Shown: positions 48,774-57,546 of the stretch, piece by piece | How the letters are laid out: each line of letters opens with the position of its first letter | Numbering within the stretch: the stretch's first letter is position 1 | IMG/VR virus record: IMGVR_UViG_3300035116_000031 | Location: 1 to 59,326 of that record | From: a virus | DNA length: 59,326 nt | Reading direction: 5' to 3' (one strand) | Notes under the pieces: generated by a model | The model's database searches: none | What the model saw: the letters and a program-made list of their open reading frames with translations, nothing else | Told to the model about the DNA's origin: nothing | Translations under genes and position numbers: made by a program

Positions 48774-48971
48774 GTGGAGAAGGCCGAGAAGTGGGGCCTG
48801 GTCGTCACGGTGCTCGGCTTCCTGGTCGAGGCGGGCGTCAGCATCTACCAGGCGAGCCAGGACCGCGCCGAGCAAGAAAGGCTTGACGAGCTGGAAGAGC
48901 GGGTAGAGACTCTCGAGAAGGCAGGCAAGCCCAAAGTCAGGCGCCGGCCCAAACGGGGAGACGACAAATGA
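48774..48971 (+). CDS. Small TM/coiled-coil protein
   Basis: 65 aa from GTG 48774. A moderately hydrophobic helix (WGLVVTVLGFLVEAGVSIYQ), coiled coil (LDELEERVETLEKAG), basic tail (RRRPKRGDDK). The same layout as the holin-like protein at 10670. Confidence 0.5.
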   Translation: MEKAEKWGLVVTVLGFLVEAGVSIYQASQDRAEQERLDELEERVETLEKAGKPKVRRRPKRGDDK

Positions 48972-49132
48972 ACGAAGGCGCAGCCAAACTCATCCGCCGC
49001 ACCACCAGCCGCATCGCCAACCCGCGCGACCGCGCCGAGGCCCGCGCGCTGCTCACCCGCTCGTGGGTCGAAGGCAACCACCGCGAGCGCGGCCAGCTCC
49101 GCCGCCTGATGCTCCTCCGCGCCCGGGGCTAA
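48968..49132 (+). CDS. Small basic protein
   Basis: 54 aa, ATGA overlap with the upstream gene. Arg-rich helices (AKLIRRTTSRIANPRDRAEA; QLRRLMLLRARG). The MuF-like TTG start follows one base after its stop. Function unknown. Confidence 0.5.
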   Translation: MNEGAAKLIRRTTSRIANPRDRAEARALLTRSWVEGNHRERGQLRRLMLLRARG

Positions 49133-49133
49133 A

Positions 49134-50072
49134 TTGCACCCGACCCACCGCACCGCGAAGGCGCTGCTCCGCCAGGTGAACGAAGACGTGGCGAACCTGG
49201 CGGAGGCGCCATTGCGCGCGCTGCTCGGCCCGATGGTTGCGGCTGAGCAGGAGCTGACAGCCGACCTGGCTGGCCTGGTGGGGCGAATGGGGGAGACCTA
49301 CAGCGCCCAGGCGCTCCGCAACAGCTTGCTCCAGGTCCGGTCGTCCCTCAACGCGGTGCAGCGCCTCCGGCCCGAGCTGCGCGATGAGCTCGTGAAGGCG
49401 GGCAGACGAGGCCGGCTCCTGTCCACGGCCAGCCTCCAGCTTCAAGTGGCCAAATTCGCTATCCATTTCGACAAGACCATCAAGCCGGTGCCCCTCATCC
49501 CGGCCACCAAGATCGCCGAGCGCCTGCACCTCGAGCGCTTCGCGCGCGCCGCTGGCAAGTACACCACGGCCGTCCAGGCCGACATCCGCCGCCAGTTGAC
49601 GATCGGCATGCTGCGGGGCGAGTCCGTGGGCCAGATGGCCGCCAGGCTCACTGGGACGGGCCGTAAGGGCGTCGCACGCGTGATGGCCCTACCACCCCAG
49701 GGCCAGGCGAAAGAGGTCTCCCACGCGCTCTGGGAGCGCTACAGGTACCAGGCCCGGCGCCTGGTGCGGACCGAGGTCCTGCACGCCTACAACGAGGTGA
49801 CCCAGGACCAGATACTGGAGCTCTCCCGCGAGGACGGCCCCGGCTGGGGCAAGAAGTGGGTCGCCGAGCTGGACTCCCGGGTTTGCCCGTTCTGCCGCGC
49901 GCTGGACGGGGTGGTCGTGCCGGCGGACGCCAGCTTCCCCAACACCTTCCCGGGGGCGCCGCCGGACCACCCGCAGTGCAGGTGCACCGTGGTCGCGTGG
50001 CACGAGCGCTGGAGCGGCGCGGCGAACCGCCCGCGAGGCGTGCGCCTGGGTGGCCCGCCGGAAGTAGAGTGA
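49134..50072 (+). CDS. Head morphogenesis protein, MuF-like
   Basis: 312 aa, TTG start. The C-terminal domain has the MuF signature: RTEVLHAYNEVTQDQIL, 'ELDSRVCPFCRALDG' and PPDHPQCRCTVVAW, with metal-type Cys/His residues. Helical N-terminal part. MuF proteins are minor head proteins often ejected with DNA. Confidence 0.8.
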   Translation: MHPTHRTAKALLRQVNEDVANLAEAPLRALLGPMVAAEQELTADLAGLVGRMGETYSAQALRNSLLQVRSSLNAVQRLRPELRDELVKAGRRGRLLSTASLQLQVAKFAIHFDKTIKPVPLIPATKIAERLHLERFARAAGKYTTAVQADIRRQLTIGMLRGESVGQMAARLTGTGRKGVARVMALPPQGQAKEVSHALWERYRYQARRLVRTEVLHAYNEVTQDQILELSREDGPGWGKKWVAELDSRVCPFCRALDGVVVPADASFPNTFPGAPPDHPQCRCTVVAWHERWSGAANRPRGVRLGGPPEVE

Positions 50073-50185
50073 CGCGGTGGGTCGACAGCACGTGGCGCCT
50101 GACCCGGGCCATGTTCTCGGTCACGGACCTGCTCATCGTACTCGTTTTCTGCTTGACGCCCGAATGCATCGCTCGTAAACTCTGA
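50069..50185 (+). CDS. Small possible membrane peptide
   Basis: 38 aa from GTG 50069, overlapping the MuF stop (GTGA). Contains the hydrophobic VTDLLIVLVFCLTPECIA. The scaffold promoter lies inside its 3' half, so the reading frame may be incidental. Confidence 0.3.
   Translation: MTRWVDSTWRLTRAMFSVTDLLIVLVFCLTPECIARKL
50153..50181 (+). promoter_or_regulatory. Promoter for scaffold gene
   Basis: TTGACG (50153-50158), 17-bp spacer, TAAACT (50176-50181), 23 nt before ATG 50205 with RBS AGGGAG. Near-consensus. Confidence 0.6.
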
Positions 50186-50204
50186 GACCACAGGGAGATA
50201 CACC

Positions 50205-50918
50205 ATGGGTGCTGACGAAGAGAAGCAGGCTGCAGAAGATGCGAAGCGCGCCGAGGAGCAGCGCATCGCCGACCTCGTGAACAAGGCTGCGGCCGACCAC
50301 GCGAAGCGCGCGATGGCCAAGGTGGAGAAGCAGATCGAGGAGCGCGACGTGCGCATCGCCCAGCTGGAGGCACGCCTGTCCGACCGCGACGCCGGCAAGC
50401 AGACCCCGGCCGCTGGTGCCCCCGCCGCTTCGCAGGCCGCGCCGGTCGCCGCCGACCCGCGCCTGGCCGAGCTGGAGGCCCGCATGCGCGCGGCCGACAA
50501 GCGTGCCGAAGAAGAGCGCGCCGCCCGCGAGGGTGAGCGCAAGGCCCGCCTCGCCGAGGAAGAGCGCAACCTGACCGTCCAGGCGCTGGCCGCCGCGGAG
50601 ATCACGGGCGAGCTCCAGGAAGGCGCGCTGCTCGTGCTTCAGGCGCAGGGGCGCATCGGGCGTGACGAGGCCGGGAAGGTGGTCTGGCTCGAGCAGAAGG
50701 AAGGCTACGTCGACAAGATCCCCGTGGCCGACGGCGTCAGGAAGTGGGCGACCGAAGGCGCCGGCAAGGCCTACCTCCCCGCGCGCGGCGTGGGCGGCTC
50801 GGGCACCAAGCCCCCGACGGGTGCCAAGCCCCCGGCGGCCGGCAACCGCAACGAGCGCATCGCCAGCGCCAAGAAGGACCTCGTCGCCGCTTTCTTCGGC
50901 GGCCAGGGCCAGTCGTAG
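50205..50918 (+). CDS. Capsid scaffolding-like protein
   Basis: 237 aa, highly charged coiled coil (AKRAEEQRIADLVNKAAADH; DKRAEEERAAREGERKARLA) with Ala/Pro linkers and a short ordered C-terminal part ('KKDLVAAFFGGQGQS'). Position before the capsid and composition are typical of scaffolds. Confidence 0.7.
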   Translation: MGADEEKQAAEDAKRAEEQRIADLVNKAAADHAKRAMAKVEKQIEERDVRIAQLEARLSDRDAGKQTPAAGAPAASQAAPVAADPRLAELEARMRAADKRAEEERAAREGERKARLAEEERNLTVQALAAAEITGELQEGALLVLQAQGRIGRDEAGKVVWLEQKEGYVDKIPVADGVRKWATEGAGKAYLPARGVGGSGTKPPTGAKPPAAGNRNERIASAKKDLVAAFFGGQGQS

Positions 50919-50939
50919 CGACGGGCGCGCTCGCGCCGC

Positions 50940-50968
50940 TTGACTTCCACCCCCACCCAGGTTACACT
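50940..50968 (+). promoter_or_regulatory. Strong promoter for the major capsid gene
   Basis: TTGACT (50940-50945), 17-bp spacer, TACACT (50963-50968). The ~100-nt leader contains a hairpin GTGCTC / GAGCAC (50978-50994). A dedicated promoter suits high capsid demand. Confidence 0.65.
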
Positions 50969-51078
50969 GTAATTACGGTGCTCGTCCTGAGCACTGAACG
51001 ACCTGGGCTCCATTCCGGGTTGCACGCTCGGCGCGGCGTTGATGCGTCAGGTGGCAGCACGTAACACGGAGCCCTATC

Positions 51079-52119
51079 ATGGTCAGTCTGTCTAATATTT
51101 CCAGCTCGCTGGCGACGATCTTCGAGAACGATATCGTCAGCCAGTTCAACCGCTCGGTCGTCCTCACCCAGCTGCTCCCGTTCAAGTCGGGTACCCAGAA
51201 GCAGCTGGCGTGGACGCCGGAGTTCGACGGCACCGACACCTCGGGCGCCATCGCCGAAGGTGCGGACGTCGCGGCCTACAGCGACGACACCATCACCCCG
51301 GCGTTCTTGCCGTGGGCGAACTACTCGGACGCGTTCTCGGTCTCGGGCCTCGCGCTGTCGGCGGCCGCCGCGACGGGCAACCCGGACGAGCTGGCGAACC
51401 TCTTCGCCGAGAAGCTGGACCGCTCGGTCATGCGCCTCACCCGCGCGCTGAACCGCGACTGGTACTCGGGCCAGGGTGCCTCGGCCTCGCCGGGCCAGAT
51501 CCAGGGCCTCCTGGACACCAACGGTGCCCTCCAGGCGACCAGCGCCTACGCCGGCATCTCGAGCGGCTCGTTCTCCACGTGGGCCTCGAACGTGAAGGCC
51601 AACGGTGGAACGCCCCGCGCGCTGACGATCGACCTCATGCGCGACCTGCGCGTCAGCATCTTCAACGCCTGCGGCGAGCGCCCGGACCTCATCATCTGCG
51701 ACGCCACCCAGCAGGAGAAGTACGGCCTGATGCTCGGGCCCGCTCGTCGCTTCACGCAGGACGTCTACCTGCGCGGCCAGAGCATCAAGCTGGACGGCGG
51801 CTACCAGGCGCTCGACTTTGACGGCATCCCCGTCATCGCCGACCCGAACTGCCCGGCCGGGAAGATGCTCTTCCTGAACACCCGCTACACGTTCGTCCGC
51901 CAGCTGCCCCCGGCTCAGATGCCGATGGGCATCTCGAGCGCGACGATCCGCCTGCACGGCACGGCGGAAGAGCAGCTGGGCCAGATGGCGACCGCCCTCA
52001 CGGCGCGCATCAACCTGTTGGCGGTCACCGGCGACGCCTACAAGTTCCAGCTGATCCTGTACCCCCAGCTCCAGGTGCGCCGCCCGAACGCCTGCGGCGT
52101 CATCGCGGACCTGTCGTAA
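51079..52119 (+). CDS. Major capsid protein
   Basis: 346 aa. Between scaffold and terminator, with its own promoter. Contains 'ENDIVSQFNRSVVLTQLLPF', 'DRSVMRLTRALNRDWYSGQG', 'LIICDATQQEKYGLMLG', 'FDGIPVIADPNCPAGKMLFL', the pattern of HK97-fold phage capsids (N-arm, then P- and A-domain strands). No protease-type N-terminal delta domain is visible; scaffold is separate. Confidence 0.8.
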   Translation: MVSLSNISSSLATIFENDIVSQFNRSVVLTQLLPFKSGTQKQLAWTPEFDGTDTSGAIAEGADVAAYSDDTITPAFLPWANYSDAFSVSGLALSAAAATGNPDELANLFAEKLDRSVMRLTRALNRDWYSGQGASASPGQIQGLLDTNGALQATSAYAGISSGSFSTWASNVKANGGTPRALTIDLMRDLRVSIFNACGERPDLIICDATQQEKYGLMLGPARRFTQDVYLRGQSIKLDGGYQALDFDGIPVIADPNCPAGKMLFLNTRYTFVRQLPPAQMPMGISSATIRLHGTAEEQLGQMATALTARINLLAVTGDAYKFQLILYPQLQVRRPNACGVIADLS

Positions 52120-52127
52120 CAAACCTG

Positions 52128-52170
52128 GCCGCCGGTGGTCGCCGATATCGGTTGACCACCGGCGGCTTTT
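52128..52170 (+). terminator. Rho-independent terminator after capsid gene
   Basis: Perfect 13-bp stem GCCGCCGGTGGTC / GACCACCGGCGGC (52128-52140, 52154-52166), 13-nt loop, then TTTT at 52167. Would limit the capsid transcript. Confidence 0.8.
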
Positions 52171-52198
52171 CTGAGACCCTCGAACGGGAGAGCTACAC

Positions 52199-52516
52199 AT
52201 GGCCAAGAGCAAGAAGAATCAGTCGTTCGTCCTGGGCACCACGGGCAACGACTCCAACGTCAAGGACGTGTCGGGCGTGACCTCCGCCCGCGTCCAGATC
52301 ACCGCCTCGAACTGGACCGCCGGTTCGTACCAGGTCATGGAGACCTACGACGGCACAAACTTCGTCAACGTCGGCTCGGCCGTCACCGGCGCCAACGCCT
52401 CGGTCGCGGTGTCGGACGCCGCGCTGGCCGTCAAGGTCCACACCACGACCGCCGCCACTGCCGGCGGCGCCGCCGCGGTCAGCGGCGTGTCGCTGCTCGG
52501 CGACTCGGGTCTGTAG
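52199..52516 (+). CDS. Small beta-rich protein, candidate capsid decoration
   Basis: 105 aa, RBS GGGAGAG. Beta pattern with Thr/Val/Ser (VTSARVQITASNWTAGSYQV; ETYDGTNFVNVGSAVTG). Follows the capsid gene, where decoration/head proteins often lie. Confidence 0.5.
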   Translation: MAKSKKNQSFVLGTTGNDSNVKDVSGVTSARVQITASNWTAGSYQVMETYDGTNFVNVGSAVTGANASVAVSDAALAVKVHTTTAATAGGAAAVSGVSLLGDSGL

Positions 52517-52526
52517 TCCGCTCGGC

Positions 52527-52558
52527 CTCGCCGGCGGGCAATCGTGCTCGCCGGCGGG
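52527..52558 (+). repeat. Direct repeat / hairpin between head genes
   Basis: CTCGCCGGCGGG occurs at 52527-52538 and 52547-52558, 20 bp apart; the self-complementary CGCCGGCG parts can also pair with each other. No T-tract. Possible leader structure before the gene at 52587. Confidence 0.4.
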
Positions 52559-52586
52559 TGTCGGCACAGGGGAGCAGGAGAAGACC

Positions 52587-52994
52587 ATGCGTTTCAAGAA
52601 CTTCGGCCTCGAAAGCAAGGACGAGAAGGGCAAGCCCGTCGTCATCCGGTGCGCCGCGAAGGCGAAGGGCCCGGGGCTGGACATCAACGTCCCCTTCGGG
52701 GAAGAGGTGGAGATCCCCGAGCTGTGGTCGCAGCCGACCCGCTACGCCAACGGTGCGCGCAAGCCGTCGCCCATCGAGCAGGTCGCGCCGCAGCTGAAGC
52801 CTGCGGTGGACACCGACCGCGAGGTGTGGGAGCAGATCCCGCCGGAGCCGACCAAGGCCACGGGTGCGGCGCCGCAGCAACTGTCGGTGAAGGCGCTTGC
52901 CTCGCAGCTGGGCATGTCCGAAGGTGCCGTGGCGCTGCTCCTGGAGCAGGTGAAGGCGGCCCGGGCGGCCACCACCCCCAAGGAGCAGGAGTAA
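52587..52994 (+). CDS. Head-region protein
   Basis: 135 aa, RBS AGGAG. Beta start (RFKNFGLESKDEKGKPVVIR; NVPFGEEVEIPELW), Pro linker, helical C-terminus (SVKALASQLGMSEGAVALLL) that could be an HTH-like or connector helix pair. Function unknown. Confidence 0.55.
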   Translation: MRFKNFGLESKDEKGKPVVIRCAAKAKGPGLDINVPFGEEVEIPELWSQPTRYANGARKPSPIEQVAPQLKPAVDTDREVWEQIPPEPTKATGAAPQQLSVKALASQLGMSEGAVALLLEQVKAARAATTPKEQE

Positions 52995-52997
52995 CCC

Positions 52998-53426
52998 ATG
53001 GCCCTGTCGCCGGCGCAGCGCGCGCAGGTGCGCACGTACCTGGGCTGGTCGGCCCGCTTCCATCAGATGGACAGCGCGCTCGAGCAGGCCATGAACGCCC
53101 TGGACCAGGACGCGGACAGCCTCGCCCTGGTGCAGACGCCGACGACGGGGCTCCTGGACCGCATCCTGGACGTGGATACGAAGCTGCTCGGCGCTGACAC
53201 GACGCTGTTGGTGACCGCGGCGGGCAGCGTGCAGCTGGACCCAGCGCGCCAGGTGGCGCTCCTGCGGTCGAAGGGCCGGATGTTCGTGGGGCGCCTGGCG
53301 GCGCTGCTCGGCGTCCCGGTCCGAGAAGACTACTTTGCCGGCGCCGGCCCGAAGGGGCCGTTCTGGGGCATGGCCGGCTCCAATGGTGGCGGGTTGCCAG
53401 GTGGCAACATGCCGAGGCTTGGATGA
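52998..53426 (+). CDS. Head-tail adaptor-like helical protein
   Basis: 142 aa. Mostly helical (SPAQRAQVRTYLGWSARFHQ; ALEQAMNALDQDADSLALVQ) with 'VGRLAALLGVPVREDYFAG'. Size and position fit gp6/gp15-type head completion adaptors. Confidence 0.55.
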   Translation: MALSPAQRAQVRTYLGWSARFHQMDSALEQAMNALDQDADSLALVQTPTTGLLDRILDVDTKLLGADTTLLVTAAGSVQLDPARQVALLRSKGRMFVGRLAALLGVPVREDYFAGAGPKGPFWGMAGSNGGGLPGGNMPRLG

Positions 53427-53430
53427 GAGT

Positions 53431-53473
53431 CCCCACGGGTGCACGTGCCCCCCTGTCGCGTGCACTCGTGGGG
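53431..53473 (+). terminator. Strong hairpin without T-tract (attenuator-like)
   Basis: 15-bp stem with one G.T pair: CCCCACGGGTGCACG (53431-53445) and CGTGCACTCGTGGGG (53459-53473), 13-nt loop, followed by cgtaggt. Perhaps an RNA-processing or attenuation site between adaptor and stopper genes. Confidence 0.5.
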
Positions 53474-53485
53474 CGTAGGTAGACG

Positions 53486-53989
53486 ATGCCGAACAGCACA
53501 CTCGACGGCAACATCATTGACCAGCTGGTCCCCGTGTTGGACCTGGTGCGTGGTGTCGTGAACCCACTGGTGGGCAACCGCCAGTGGAACGTTGACGTTG
53601 TGCGCCGCACCTGGCCCTCGGGCGAGGTGGGAGACTACAGCGCCGGCAACCCCACGCTGTCGGTGCTCCAGCTGACGCCGGCCCCGTCGGTGGTGTTCCC
53701 CGCCGGCCCCGGTGGTCTCCACTATCAGCTCGAGGGCGGTGGCCGTGAGGAGCAGGGCGACGCGGAGCTGCACGAGGTCAGCCTGGCCTACACCGAGGAC
53801 GAGCTGGCGCCAGTGAACGTGCCCGCCGGGACGGAATTCTTCTACCGCCTCACGGACGGGCAGGGCCAGAGCCTGGACACCCGCCATTACGTGCCGTCGG
53901 CCGCGCCGATCGCCGACCGCATCAAGGAAATTGGCTGGATCGTGAAGCTGCGCCGCCGCCACCTGAACAACGAGGACACCGAGCTGTGA
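53486..53989 (+). CDS. Neck/head-closure protein candidate
   Basis: 167 aa. Begins DGNIIDQLVPVLDLVRGVVN, then a beta-rich body (SVLQLTPAPSVVFPAGPGGL) and 'IADRIKEIGWIVKLRRRHLN'. In the connector slot between adaptor and gp10-like protein. Function inferred from order. Confidence 0.5.
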   Translation: MPNSTLDGNIIDQLVPVLDLVRGVVNPLVGNRQWNVDVVRRTWPSGEVGDYSAGNPTLSVLQLTPAPSVVFPAGPGGLHYQLEGGGREEQGDAELHEVSLAYTEDELAPVNVPAGTEFFYRLTDGQGQSLDTRHYVPSAAPIADRIKEIGWIVKLRRRHLNNEDTEL

Positions 53990-54558
53990 GCGTGACGGTC
54001 AAAATACCCGCTGGCGGGCTCGGCGCGCACCTCCGCGCGACGGCCAAGGCCAACATCCGCGCCTTGAAGAAGGCGACGAAGCGGGCGACCGTGCGCGGCG
54101 TGGCGCTGCTCAAGAAGCTGACCCCCGTGGACGAGGGCGTCGCTCGAGCCGCGTGGCGGGCGAGGCAGTTCAGCACGGGCTGGATGGGCATCGAAAACCC
54201 GTCGCCCCACATCGGCATCCTTCTGCGCGGCGCGCGCCCCCACGCGGTCAACGCAGAGGGCGTGGCGGCCATCAGGGAGTGGGTCATCCGCAAGGGGCTC
54301 ATCCTCATCAACCAGCCGTTGCGCAAGGGTCACCAGGGCCCGCAGCAGATGCGCCCGCTGCGCCGCAGCGAGGCCCGCGACGAGTTTGCCTGGAAGGTGG
54401 ATGAGGTCGTTTGGGCCATCATCAACAAGCTGAAGAAGTACGGGTACAAGGGCGACGACTTCGTGGAGCGCAGCATGCCCGACCTGGTGGCCTACCTCGA
54501 TGCCGAGGTGACCATCGCGCTGGACGAAGCGGCGCGCGCCCCAGGGGGTGAGCCGTGA
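53986..54558 (+). CDS. HK97 gp10-like tail completion/neck protein
   Basis: 190 aa from GTG 53986 (overlap). Characteristic 'RATVRGVALLKKLTPVDEGV' and 'RAAWRARQFSTGW', then a loop with 'PHIGILLRGARPHAVNAEG' and a helical end. gp10-like proteins join the tail end to the head. Confidence 0.65.
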   Translation: MSVTVKIPAGGLGAHLRATAKANIRALKKATKRATVRGVALLKKLTPVDEGVARAAWRARQFSTGWMGIENPSPHIGILLRGARPHAVNAEGVAAIREWVIRKGLILINQPLRKGHQGPQQMRPLRRSEARDEFAWKVDEVVWAIINKLKKYGYKGDDFVERSMPDLVAYLDAEVTIALDEAARAPGGEP

Positions 54559-55178
54559 GCGCCATCAAGCGGGCCGCGTGCGACGCCATCGCCGCCGCCT
54601 TCCAGGCGCAGCTGGGCTCGGTGCCCATCAAGGCCATCCAGGCGGCGTACGAGAAGGAGATGGTGCACCCGTCGGTGCAGCTGCTCCCGAAGCGGTTCAC
54701 GTTCACCGCCTTCCAGGACGAAGAGGTGGACACCACCATCAGCGACCGCAGCCTGGTCGTGGTGGGCTGCTTTGAGGGCCAGGTGGAGATCCGGGTGGCC
54801 GCGCTCTCCAAGAAAGAGCGGGAGGACATCCAAGACCTGGTGTGGAACGCGCTCAATCAGGACGAGTACCGCATCGGCGTGCTCTTGGCCCAGACCCCCG
54901 CCGTGAAGGTGGCGGGCACCCAGTTCGTCTACGCGGCGACGGTGTCGTGCGTGCTGCCCGACAGCGACGGGGCCGAAGAGTGGCGGGAGGAGGCGGTGTT
55001 CGAGGCCAGCCGCTACTCGTACATCACGCTGGACGTTTCCTACCCAGCAATGGTAAACCGTCAAGTGTACACCATCGAGCAGCTCTCGGTGGCGTTCACC
55101 GAAGACCTCACCAGTGACAACCCCGCCATCTCCGAGGAGCGGGTAATCAACCAGGACGGTACGACCGTCAACATTTGA
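54555..55178 (+). CDS. Tail terminator / tail completion-like protein
   Basis: 207 aa from GTG 54555 (overlap). Alpha/beta with central 'IRVAALSKKEREDIQDLVWN' and beta hairpins ('FVYAATVSCVLPDSDG'). Directly upstream of the sheath, where terminator proteins lie. Confidence 0.55.
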   Translation: MSAIKRAACDAIAAAFQAQLGSVPIKAIQAAYEKEMVHPSVQLLPKRFTFTAFQDEEVDTTISDRSLVVVGCFEGQVEIRVAALSKKEREDIQDLVWNALNQDEYRIGVLLAQTPAVKVAGTQFVYAATVSCVLPDSDGAEEWREEAVFEASRYSYITLDVSYPAMVNRQVYTIEQLSVAFTEDLTSDNPAISEERVINQDGTTVNI

Positions 55179-55188
55179 GGAGAGACCC

Positions 55189-56661
55189 ATGCCCGCACCG
55201 TTCTTCACGACCAACGAATCGGAGATCCCGCTCCTCGAGGGCCTCTACATCAAGGAGCGCACCCCGCCCGCGGCCATCTCCGGCGCGAACCTGTCCGAGG
55301 TGTGCATCGTCGGCACGACCATCCGGGGCCCGGTCGGTCGCGCCATCGAAGTGACCAACGAGGCGCGCTTCGAAGACGTCTTCGGCGCCCGCGACCTCAC
55401 AGGTGGTGTCAGCGCCATCCAGAATAACGTCTGGAAGTCGCTCATGAACAAGCCGTTCGGCCTGGTGAAGGTCGTGCGCGTGGCGGCGGCCGCGGCGGCG
55501 ACGGCGACGCACAATTTCTCGGACGCCGTGCCCACGGTCATCTTCCGCCTCGACGCGAACGGACCGGGCGCCTACGGTAACTCGGTCAGCGCCACGGTGG
55601 TCGTCCCGTCCACCGACGGTGTCGCCGGGCGCTTCGACCTGAAGGTCACCGACGAGAAGGGTAAGCAGGTCGTCTACCCGAACCTGGACCTGACGGGCAC
55701 CAACGACAACAGCGCCGCGGTCATGGGCACCGACGACGCGAACGTGGTCGTCCTGACCAAGGTCAACTCGGGCACCCCGGTCGCCGCCACGTCGTCCCTC
55801 TCGGGCGGCACCGACGGCACGGTCGCGGATAGCGACTACACCACCACGGGTAAGGGCCTCCCCGTCGCTGCGGCGGCCAAAAACTGCGCCGTGGTCTTCG
55901 TCGCCGAGTACATGAGCGCCGCCGTCAAGGCCAGCATCCTGACCCTGTCGGCGACGGTGAACGACCGCATCTTCCTGATGGGTGCGGACAACGAGACGAT
56001 CTCCGAGGCGACGGCCATCACCGACGTGGCCAGCTTCCGCTCGGACCGCATCGTGTACTGCTTCAACCACCCGTACACCCAGGACCCGACCACGGCGGGT
56101 GAGATCATCTCGCGCCCCGAGTCGTGGCTGGCCAGCATCCTCTCGCAGATTGACATCGACATCCACCCGGGCGAGGAGGACACCAAGCAGTACACGGCGG
56201 GCATCACCCGTCTGTACCACGAGGAATACCTGCGCAACGACTACAAGGCGCTCAAAGCGGCGGGCATCTGCGCGCTCGAGGACAACGAGGGCTTCGCCTT
56301 CGTCTCCGGCGTGACGACCAGCCTCACCAACGGCAAGACGCAGATCACCCGCCGGCGCATGGCGGACTTCCTGCAGCTGTCGGTGGCGGACGCGCTCAAG
56401 CACAGCGTCAAGAAGAAGAACACCGACAAGCGCCGCAAGCAGAACGCGGGCATGATCATCGACTACCTCCAGGGCCTCCAGGACGAGGAGCGGGTGGTCA
56501 ACGCGTACCAGGTGGACACCGAGAAGCTGAACACCCCCAGCGGCCGCGCCGCGGGTATCGAGCGCATCCTGATGCGGGTGGACCTCATCAGCCACATGTT
56601 GGAGCTGGTGCTGGAGACGGAAATCGGCACCAACGTCGTCATCGTTACGGAGCGGTCGTAA
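55189..56661 (+). CDS. Tail sheath protein
   Basis: 490 aa, RBS GAGGAGAG. N-terminal 'ANLSEVCIVGTTIRGPVGRA' with 'EDVFGARDLTGG'; C-terminal domain 'LSQIDIDIHPGEEDTKQYTA', 'RVDLISHMLELVLETEIGTN', the conserved contractile-sheath core. Followed by the tube gene. Contraction drives the tube and spike into the cell. Confidence 0.85.
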   Translation: MPAPFFTTNESEIPLLEGLYIKERTPPAAISGANLSEVCIVGTTIRGPVGRAIEVTNEARFEDVFGARDLTGGVSAIQNNVWKSLMNKPFGLVKVVRVAAAAAATATHNFSDAVPTVIFRLDANGPGAYGNSVSATVVVPSTDGVAGRFDLKVTDEKGKQVVYPNLDLTGTNDNSAAVMGTDDANVVVLTKVNSGTPVAATSSLSGGTDGTVADSDYTTTGKGLPVAAAAKNCAVVFVAEYMSAAVKASILTLSATVNDRIFLMGADNETISEATAITDVASFRSDRIVYCFNHPYTQDPTTAGEIISRPESWLASILSQIDIDIHPGEEDTKQYTAGITRLYHEEYLRNDYKALKAAGICALEDNEGFAFVSGVTTSLTNGKTQITRRRMADFLQLSVADALKHSVKKKNTDKRRKQNAGMIIDYLQGLQDEERVVNAYQVDTEKLNTPSGRAAGIERILMRVDLISHMLELVLETEIGTNVVIVTERS

Positions 56662-56679
56662 GACCGAAAGGAGCGTCCC

Positions 56680-57123
56680 ATGGCCGTCGACCGTATTCGT
56701 GGTCAAGAAACTACCCTCCAGGTCGCCATTGATGGGCAGACCATGGACGGGTCGTTCACGAAGGTGGAGAACTTCAAGTGGAACCCCCGTCAGGACCTGA
56801 CGGACAGCGATTTCGTTGGTGAGACCGAGTCGGAGCCGGACATCATGCACCACGGCTACGACATGTCGTTTCTCATCCACGAGAAGGAGAACGGGGCCGT
56901 CGACAACGTGCTGCTCCCCATCGTCAACGCGCTCACCGCGGGCCTGCCCCTGCCTGCGGTCACGCTGACCTTCATCAAGCGCTACCGCGACCCCAGCGTG
57001 CCGACCAAGACGCTGGTGTTTCAGAACGTGAAGATGAAGCTGGACAGCCAGGAAGCGGGCGGCCGCAAGGACTACGTCAAGAGCTCCTTCTCGGCCAAGT
57101 GCCGCAAGATGAAGTCGTTCTAG
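56680..57123 (+). CDS. Tail tube protein
   Basis: 147 aa, RBS AAAGGAG. Beta-barrel tube pattern: TLQVAIDGQTMDGSFTKVEN, 'ESEPDIMHHGYDMSFLIHEK', 'PAVTLTFIKRYRDPSVPTKT'. Standard order sheath-tube-chaperone. Stacked hexamers form the inner tube. Confidence 0.8.
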   Translation: MAVDRIRGQETTLQVAIDGQTMDGSFTKVENFKWNPRQDLTDSDFVGETESEPDIMHHGYDMSFLIHEKENGAVDNVLLPIVNALTAGLPLPAVTLTFIKRYRDPSVPTKTLVFQNVKMKLDSQEAGGRKDYVKSSFSAKCRKMKSF

Positions 57124-57124
57124 C

Positions 57125-57171
57125 TTGACGGTGGGCACCCGGGCGTGCATCATCCATAGCACGCCCGGGTG
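57125..57171 (+). promoter_or_regulatory. 13-bp hairpin overlapping a promoter-like element
   Basis: TTGACG (57125-57130), 17-bp spacer, CATCAT (57148-57153). The same DNA forms a perfect 13-bp stem CACCCGGGCGTGC / GCACGCCCGGGTG (57136-57148, 57159-57171) with a 10-nt loop and no T-tract. It sits between tube and chaperone genes, so it may lower chaperone expression relative to tube or protect the 3' end. Confidence 0.5.
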
Positions 57172-57195
57172 TCGCCGGGCCAACAGGAGGACGAC

Positions 57196-57546
57196 ATGGT
57201 CACCGTCAGCTACAACATCGAGAAGTACTCGCGCGCCGACTCCCCGCTCAGCTGCAAGACCTTCACCGTGAGGGAGATCAACAGCAGGGACGAGGACACC
57301 GCCGCCGCCACTGCCAGGGCGAACGGCAAAGAGGGCATCGGGGCCATCATGGACGAGATGTACCGCCTGTCGTTCACCGAGGTCGACGGCGTCGCAATGA
57401 GCGCCGACAACCCGTTCAAGGCGTGGGACACGTTCAACGTGCGCACCCGCACCATGATGATCCGGGCCTGGCAGAAGCTGAACGCCGTGTCGTCGGAGGA
57501 CAGCGAGGGTTTTCTGAAGGCGGGGACGCTGAACCCGACGCCCTAA
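57196..57546 (+). CDS. Tail assembly chaperone (gpG-like)
   Basis: 116 aa from ATG 57196 (RBS AGGAGG). Acidic helical protein ('DEDTAAATARANGKEGIGAI', 'WDTFNVRTRTMMIRAWQKLN') between tube and tape measure. Near its end, GAG GGT TTT CTG contains the slippery heptamer GGGTTTT, allowing -1 frameshift into the downstream frame. Confidence 0.75.
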   Translation: MVTVSYNIEKYSRADSPLSCKTFTVREINSRDEDTAAATARANGKEGIGAIMDEMYRLSFTEVDGVAMSADNPFKAWDTFNVRTRTMMIRAWQKLNAVSSEDSEGFLKAGTLNPTP

